Assembly: GCA_016283605.1 (NCBI GenBank)
Contig: JAEENF010000258.1
Span: 1 to 8,234 of the forward strand
Source of the DNA: Prevotella sp.
GTDB taxonomy: Bacteria; Bacteroidota; Bacteroidia; Bacteroidales; Bacteroidaceae
DNA: 8,234 bases
Reading direction: 5' to 3'
Shown: positions 5,578-8,234 of the stretch, piece by piece
Numbering within the stretch: position 1 is the stretch's first letter
Layout of the letters: every line of letters starts with the position of its first letter
Translations under genes and position numbers: made by a program
The notes under the pieces: model-generated
Databases searched by the model: none
Told to the model about the DNA's origin: nothing
Seen by the model: the letters and a program-made list of their open reading frames with translations, nothing else

Positions 5578-6810
5578 AGGAATAGAATATTAACGCTGAT
5601 GGCGGTGTGGGGGCTTGCACTGAGTACCTTTGCTGCACGCGTAGAGACAGACCGCACATGGTACCTCGCCGGTGAGGTGATGAGGGTAAGCTTCGAGACC
5701 GACCGTGCACTCGTCGCTTACGCAGAACTCTGTGACACACAGGGTATGGCAGCTGGTGTCGTGATGAGTCTTCACGAAGGGAAGGGCTCTGGTACGATCG
5801 AACTGCCTGCCGAACTCCACAGCGGATACTATGTGCTATCGGTCTATACGCGTGATAACGCCAATGTGGCGCAACAGCTTGTCGCTGTCGTCAACCCCCT
5901 CCGCAAGAGTGTGGACGATGATGTCGAATGGGTTAAATTAGCAGATTCCGAATCGGAGAGCTTTGCCACGACAGACGTTTCTCCCAACACTTTCCTACTT
6001 CCTCCTTCCTCCAAACCCGTCGATGTATGTGAGACGGAAGGACACGTGATCAGGGCACGTATCAAGAACGTCTATGACGGTCGGACATTCAAGGGCAGCG
6101 AGATCACGCCCTCCCTCAGTATCATCGGCAAGCAGATACATTATTTTGAGGGGAAGATGGAGAATGACTCTATGGCGGTATTCAACACCTACGGCATTCA
6201 TGGCAAGCAACCGCTGGTGCTCTCTGCCGTAACATCCACAGGCGTGAGTCTGCCGATCGAGATGAAAAGTCCGTTTGTCGTCTTGCTTCCCAAGGCGCTT
6301 CCACATCTCGTATTCCATTACAAGCGCAGTGAGGTGGAAGCCCGCTCCCTGGAGATGCAACGGCACCAGAAAGCCATCAAAGAACAACCGGCAGTAGTAC
6401 CATTAGACTATGATGATACCGTGTACGGCACCAAACCTGACCTGTCGTATAATCTTGACGAATACCGTCAGTTCCTCACCATCAGGGAGGTACTCGTTGA
6501 ATATGTGATCTGCGTCAGCAAAAGAAAAGTCAATGACGTACAAAAGCTGTTTGTCTCCCTAGACCAGATACCCAACGTCAATTCATGGCCATCACTGGTA
6601 CTCATCGACGGTATGCCTGTCATTGATGTAGAACGGCTCCTGAGCTATGATGCCCGACGTATTCACCATATTAACATCTACGGTGGCCAATACACCTTCG
6701 GACATGGTGTCTATAACGGCATACTGTCGTTTATCACACGCTCCGGACAGCTCACGAACTATCCCACGGAGCGGAACACGCAGTATTTGGTCTACGACTT
6801 CCCCGAGTGA
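5575..6810 (+). CDS. Exported MG2 macroglobulin-like protein with plug-like C-terminus
   Basis: A 411-residue exported protein with signal peptide MRNRILTLMAVWGLALSTFA and no lipobox, so it is expected in the periplasm. Residues 22-108 read as a macroglobulin MG2-type beta domain: VETDRTWYLAGEVMRVSF opens it and SGTIELPAELHSGYYVLSVY closes it. A second beta region follows (~155-240). Residues ~296-390 resemble part of a TonB-receptor plug: PSLVLIDGMPVIDVERLL, then RRIHHINIYGG and VYNGILSFITR, paralleling the IDG, IESIEVLK and NGVILITTK segments of SusC-type plugs; no barrel follows. MG2 proteins with such tails are found near TonB receptors in Bacteroidota, though the specific role is unknown; assembly or proteolysis-related function in the receptor complex is speculation. 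The start is the ATG at 5575; an in-frame TTG at 5569 lies in the repeat tract and adds only two codons. The gene ends 1 bp before the kinase start. Confidence 0.72.
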   Translation: MRNRILTLMAVWGLALSTFAARVETDRTWYLAGEVMRVSFETDRALVAYAELCDTQGMAAGVVMSLHEGKGSGTIELPAELHSGYYVLSVYTRDNANVAQQLVAVVNPLRKSVDDDVEWVKLADSESESFATTDVSPNTFLLPPSSKPVDVCETEGHVIRARIKNVYDGRTFKGSEITPSLSIIGKQIHYFEGKMENDSMAVFNTYGIHGKQPLVLSAVTSTGVSLPIEMKSPFVVLLPKALPHLVFHYKRSEVEARSLEMQRHQKAIKEQPAVVPLDYDDTVYGTKPDLSYNLDEYRQFLTIREVLVEYVICVSKRKVNDVQKLFVSLDQIPNVNSWPSLVLIDGMPVIDVERLLSYDARRIHHINIYGGQYTFGHGVYNGILSFITRSGQLTNYPTERNTQYLVYDFPE

Positions 6811-6845
6811 CATGCATACGAATACGAGTGACATGCATACGAATA
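6804..6845 (+). repeat. Perfect 21-bp tandem duplication of a stop/start junction
   Basis: The 21 bp at 6804-6824 are repeated exactly at 6825-6845. Each copy carries GAGTGACATG: in the first copy the TGA (6808-6810) ends the MG2-like gene and the ATG (6812-6814) can start the kinase. The second copy repeats the same context in the kinase frame, giving a second ATG at 6833-6835. The kinase N-terminus therefore begins MHTNTSD followed by MHTNK. Since 21 is a multiple of 3, both starts give the same protein apart from seven residues. Confidence 0.95.
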
Positions 6846-8164
6846 AATATAAATATGTGTCGATAGCGAGTGCGGTGACGGTGTTGCTGTTGCTGGCCAT
6901 CTATATGTGGATGACTTGGCGTTCGGTGACGAAGGACATCACAGAGCGGGCTGGGGCACAGTTGACGTGGGCCATGTTCTACGAGAGCTATACCCGTGCC
7001 GACAATGTGACGGCTGACGACACCCTGAGGCTGCCGGAAGCCCGCAGGAACCTCTCGCTGGCCTCATCGGTAGAAGGCATCAACGACGCGCTGAGCAGGA
7101 AATACCACTCGGAGATTTCGCTGGAAACGGTGGCTACGTATGTGGACTCGTTGCTGAGTGTGGCAAAGATCAACCGTGATGTCACGGTGCAGGAGATAGA
7201 AGTAGAGGAGGGAAGGAGAGAAGGAGGAAATGGAGAAGCCAAGGTGGTGAGGCAGAATAATGAGCGGAGTTCGAGCTGGTCGCTGATGACAAAGCCCGTG
7301 AGTATCCGTCGCGACGGGTCGAAGGCCATCAGACTGGCCCTGAACAACCCCTATCCGGAGCTGGCGCAACGGCTCAGTCCGCTGTTTCTCATCAGCGCTA
7401 TTATCCTGGGTTTCTTTGCGATTATCATCGTCCAGCTCTTGAGATTCATCACAGAACAGGAACAGATGGCCGAACTCAGGAACGACTTCTCGTATGCGAT
7501 GGTGCATGATATGAAGTCGCCACTGTCATCGATCATTATGGGTGCCCACTTCCTGCATAGCGGCAAGGTGGACGACAAACCGCAGATCAAGGAGAAATAT
7601 TACAGCATTATTGAGGAAGAGGCTGAGCACTTGCTGGCACTTGTCAACAAGCTGTTGACCATCTCGAAGCTGGAGAATAAAAAGCTCATCCTGAACAAGA
7701 ACGAGATAGACTTGGAGCCTATCATCAATGATCTCGTGGAGAAGGCGAAGGCCAAGGCCGCAAAGCCCATCGAGGTCAGTATAAACCTCGAAGTAAAACA
7801 CGTCCTCGCTGACGAACAGTATATGACCGAGGCCATCGCCAACCTGATAGACAATGCCATTAAGTACTCGAAGGACGACATCAATATGAGCATCAAGACC
7901 TTTGATACGGACAAGCATGTGCTGTTGAAGGTGCGCGATAATGGTATCGGTATGACGAAGGAAGAGCAGCAGGTGATCTTCGACAAGTTCGGACGTGCCG
8001 CGATACATGAGAAGAACCGTAAGGGCGGTGTCTCAGGATTCGGACTCGGTCTGAACTACGTGGATCAGGTTATGCAAGCCCACGGCGGCAAGGTCACCGT
8101 ATCGAGTGAGAAGGATAAGTTCTCGGAATTTACGTTGTTCATTCCGAAAGTGAAAAGTGAATAA
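6812..8164 (+). CDS. Membrane sensor histidine kinase
   Basis: A 450-residue class I histidine kinase, similar in layout to Bacteroides RprX-type sensors (name not certain). TM1 is at ~17-36, a periplasmic sensor region at ~37-189 and TM2 at ~191-210. HisKA follows with H box FSYAMVHDMKSPLSSI and phospho-acceptor H232. HATPase_c has N box ANLIDNAIKYSK (N344-N347 region), G1 VRDNGIGM (375-381), F box IFDKFG and G2 GFGLGL (409-414). All key residues are present, so it should be active. There is no HAMP domain; TM2 runs almost directly into HisKA. Two starts lie in a 21-bp duplication (6812 and 6833); 6812 was chosen because it sits 1 bp after the upstream stop. The frame is open upstream to 6647, but that part overlaps the MG2 gene. 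The sensor contains a purine-rich stretch encoding EVEEGRREGGNG. Its position behind the receptor genes suggests it monitors the envelope step they carry out. Confidence 0.92.
   Translation: MHTNTSDMHTNKYKYVSIASAVTVLLLLAIYMWMTWRSVTKDITERAGAQLTWAMFYESYTRADNVTADDTLRLPEARRNLSLASSVEGINDALSRKYHSEISLETVATYVDSLLSVAKINRDVTVQEIEVEEGRREGGNGEAKVVRQNNERSSSWSLMTKPVSIRRDGSKAIRLALNNPYPELAQRLSPLFLISAIILGFFAIIIVQLLRFITEQEQMAELRNDFSYAMVHDMKSPLSSIIMGAHFLHSGKVDDKPQIKEKYYSIIEEEAEHLLALVNKLLTISKLENKKLILNKNEIDLEPIINDLVEKAKAKAAKPIEVSINLEVKHVLADEQYMTEAIANLIDNAIKYSKDDINMSIKTFDTDKHVLLKVRDNGIGMTKEEQQVIFDKFGRAAIHEKNRKGGVSGFGLGLNYVDQVMQAHGGKVTVSSEKDKFSEFTLFIPKVKSE
7201..7232 (+). repeat. Purine-rich octad-like tract in the kinase sensor region
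   Basis: AGTAGAGG, AGGGAAGG, AGAGAAGG and AGGAAATG follow one another as approximate 8-bp units. They encode a charged glycine/glutamate/arginine stretch (residues ~130-141) in the periplasmic sensor region. It resembles the octad tract at 3652-3691 in composition and unit length, but the match between units is loose. Confidence 0.35.
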
Positions 8165-8175
8165 TTTGCTACCGC
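8150..8175 (+). repeat. Heptad tract plus TTTGCTACCGC at the kinase/regulator junction
   Basis: GTGAAAA and GTGAATA (8150-8163) encode the last kinase residues and overlap the stop codon; they are followed at 8165-8175 by TTTGCTACCGC. The same order, heptads and then TTTGCTACCGC, is seen on the opposite strand at 2141-2105 inside the receptor gene. Here the core forms part of the 27-bp gap before the response regulator and would therefore be transcribed into its translation-initiation region. Confidence 0.6.
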
Positions 8176-8191
8176 ATAAACAAGAAAAAAG

Positions 8192-8234
8192 ATGATTAAA
8201 TTACTCTTAGTAGAAGACGACGCATCGCTGGCCT
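8192..8234 (+). CDS. Response regulator, N-terminal fragment (cut by window end)
   Basis: The first 14 codons, MIKLLLVEDDASLA, match the beginning of a receiver domain: the hydrophobic first strand followed by the acidic EDD that helps bind Mg near the phospho-aspartate. The phospho-acceptor and output domain lie beyond the window. It starts 27 bp after the kinase stop with an A-rich leader (CAAGAAAAAAG) instead of a strong Shine-Dalgarno, as is usual in Bacteroidota. It is almost certainly the cognate regulator of the kinase. An OmpR/RprY-type output is likely from the kinase class but cannot be seen. Confidence 0.85.
   Translation, partial: MIKLLLVEDDASLA

Noticed and set aside
5625..5632. 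TACCTTTG, a perfect -7 match
   Set aside because: It is inside the signal-peptide codons of the MG2-like gene and no TTTG lies 19-21 bp upstream. The gene is already tightly placed in an operon.
6647..6811. Extension of the kinase frame 55 codons upstream of ATG 6812
   Set aside because: It overlaps the coding end of the MG2-like gene in another frame. The extension (SITAYCRLSHAPDSS and similar) has no kinase-like or signal-like character, and TM1 follows directly after 6812.

Overview
The window looks like Bacteroidota chromosome, most likely a Prevotella-type genus. Three lines of evidence support this: promoters of the Bacteroidota type (TTTG, about 20 bp, TAnnTTTG), a TonB-dependent receptor followed by a DUF4249 lipoprotein, and purine-rich 7- and 8-bp tandem repeats at and inside genes. 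Genus assignment is inference; no rRNA or housekeeping marker is present. All genes read on the + strand.

Left part (1-1201). A 260-bp non-coding leader carries two candidate promoters, each with a dyad over a core element. They precede a two-gene module with a 7-bp overlap: a stand-alone GHKL ATPase (no histidine phospho-acceptor domain) and a small STAS-like DUF4325 protein. The combination resembles an anti-sigma kinase/anti-sigma antagonist pair, but the true partner is unknown. This part looks more AT-rich than the rest and may have a different origin.

Middle (1202-1372). A non-coding gap holds a short dyad and a strong -7 box just upstream of the next operon.

Right part (1373 to the window end). 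Five genes are packed as one probable operon: a TonB-dependent outer-membrane receptor with an unusual ~200-residue N-terminal periplasmic domain, a DUF4249 lipoprotein (1-bp overlap), an exported macroglobulin-like (MG2) protein whose C-terminus looks like part of a TonB-receptor plug, a two-TM sensor histidine kinase (1-bp gap), and the first 14 codons of a response regulator, cut by the window edge. Inferred logic: an envelope uptake or surface complex is made together with the two-component system that senses and/or regulates it.

The least expected structure is a set of small repeats placed at gene boundaries and, in frame, inside genes. These include heptad tracts (GTGAAAA, ATTGAAG/C, GAACTGA types), an octad tract and a 21-bp duplication of a stop/start junction. 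Two of the tracts carry the same 11-bp core TTTGCTACCGC.
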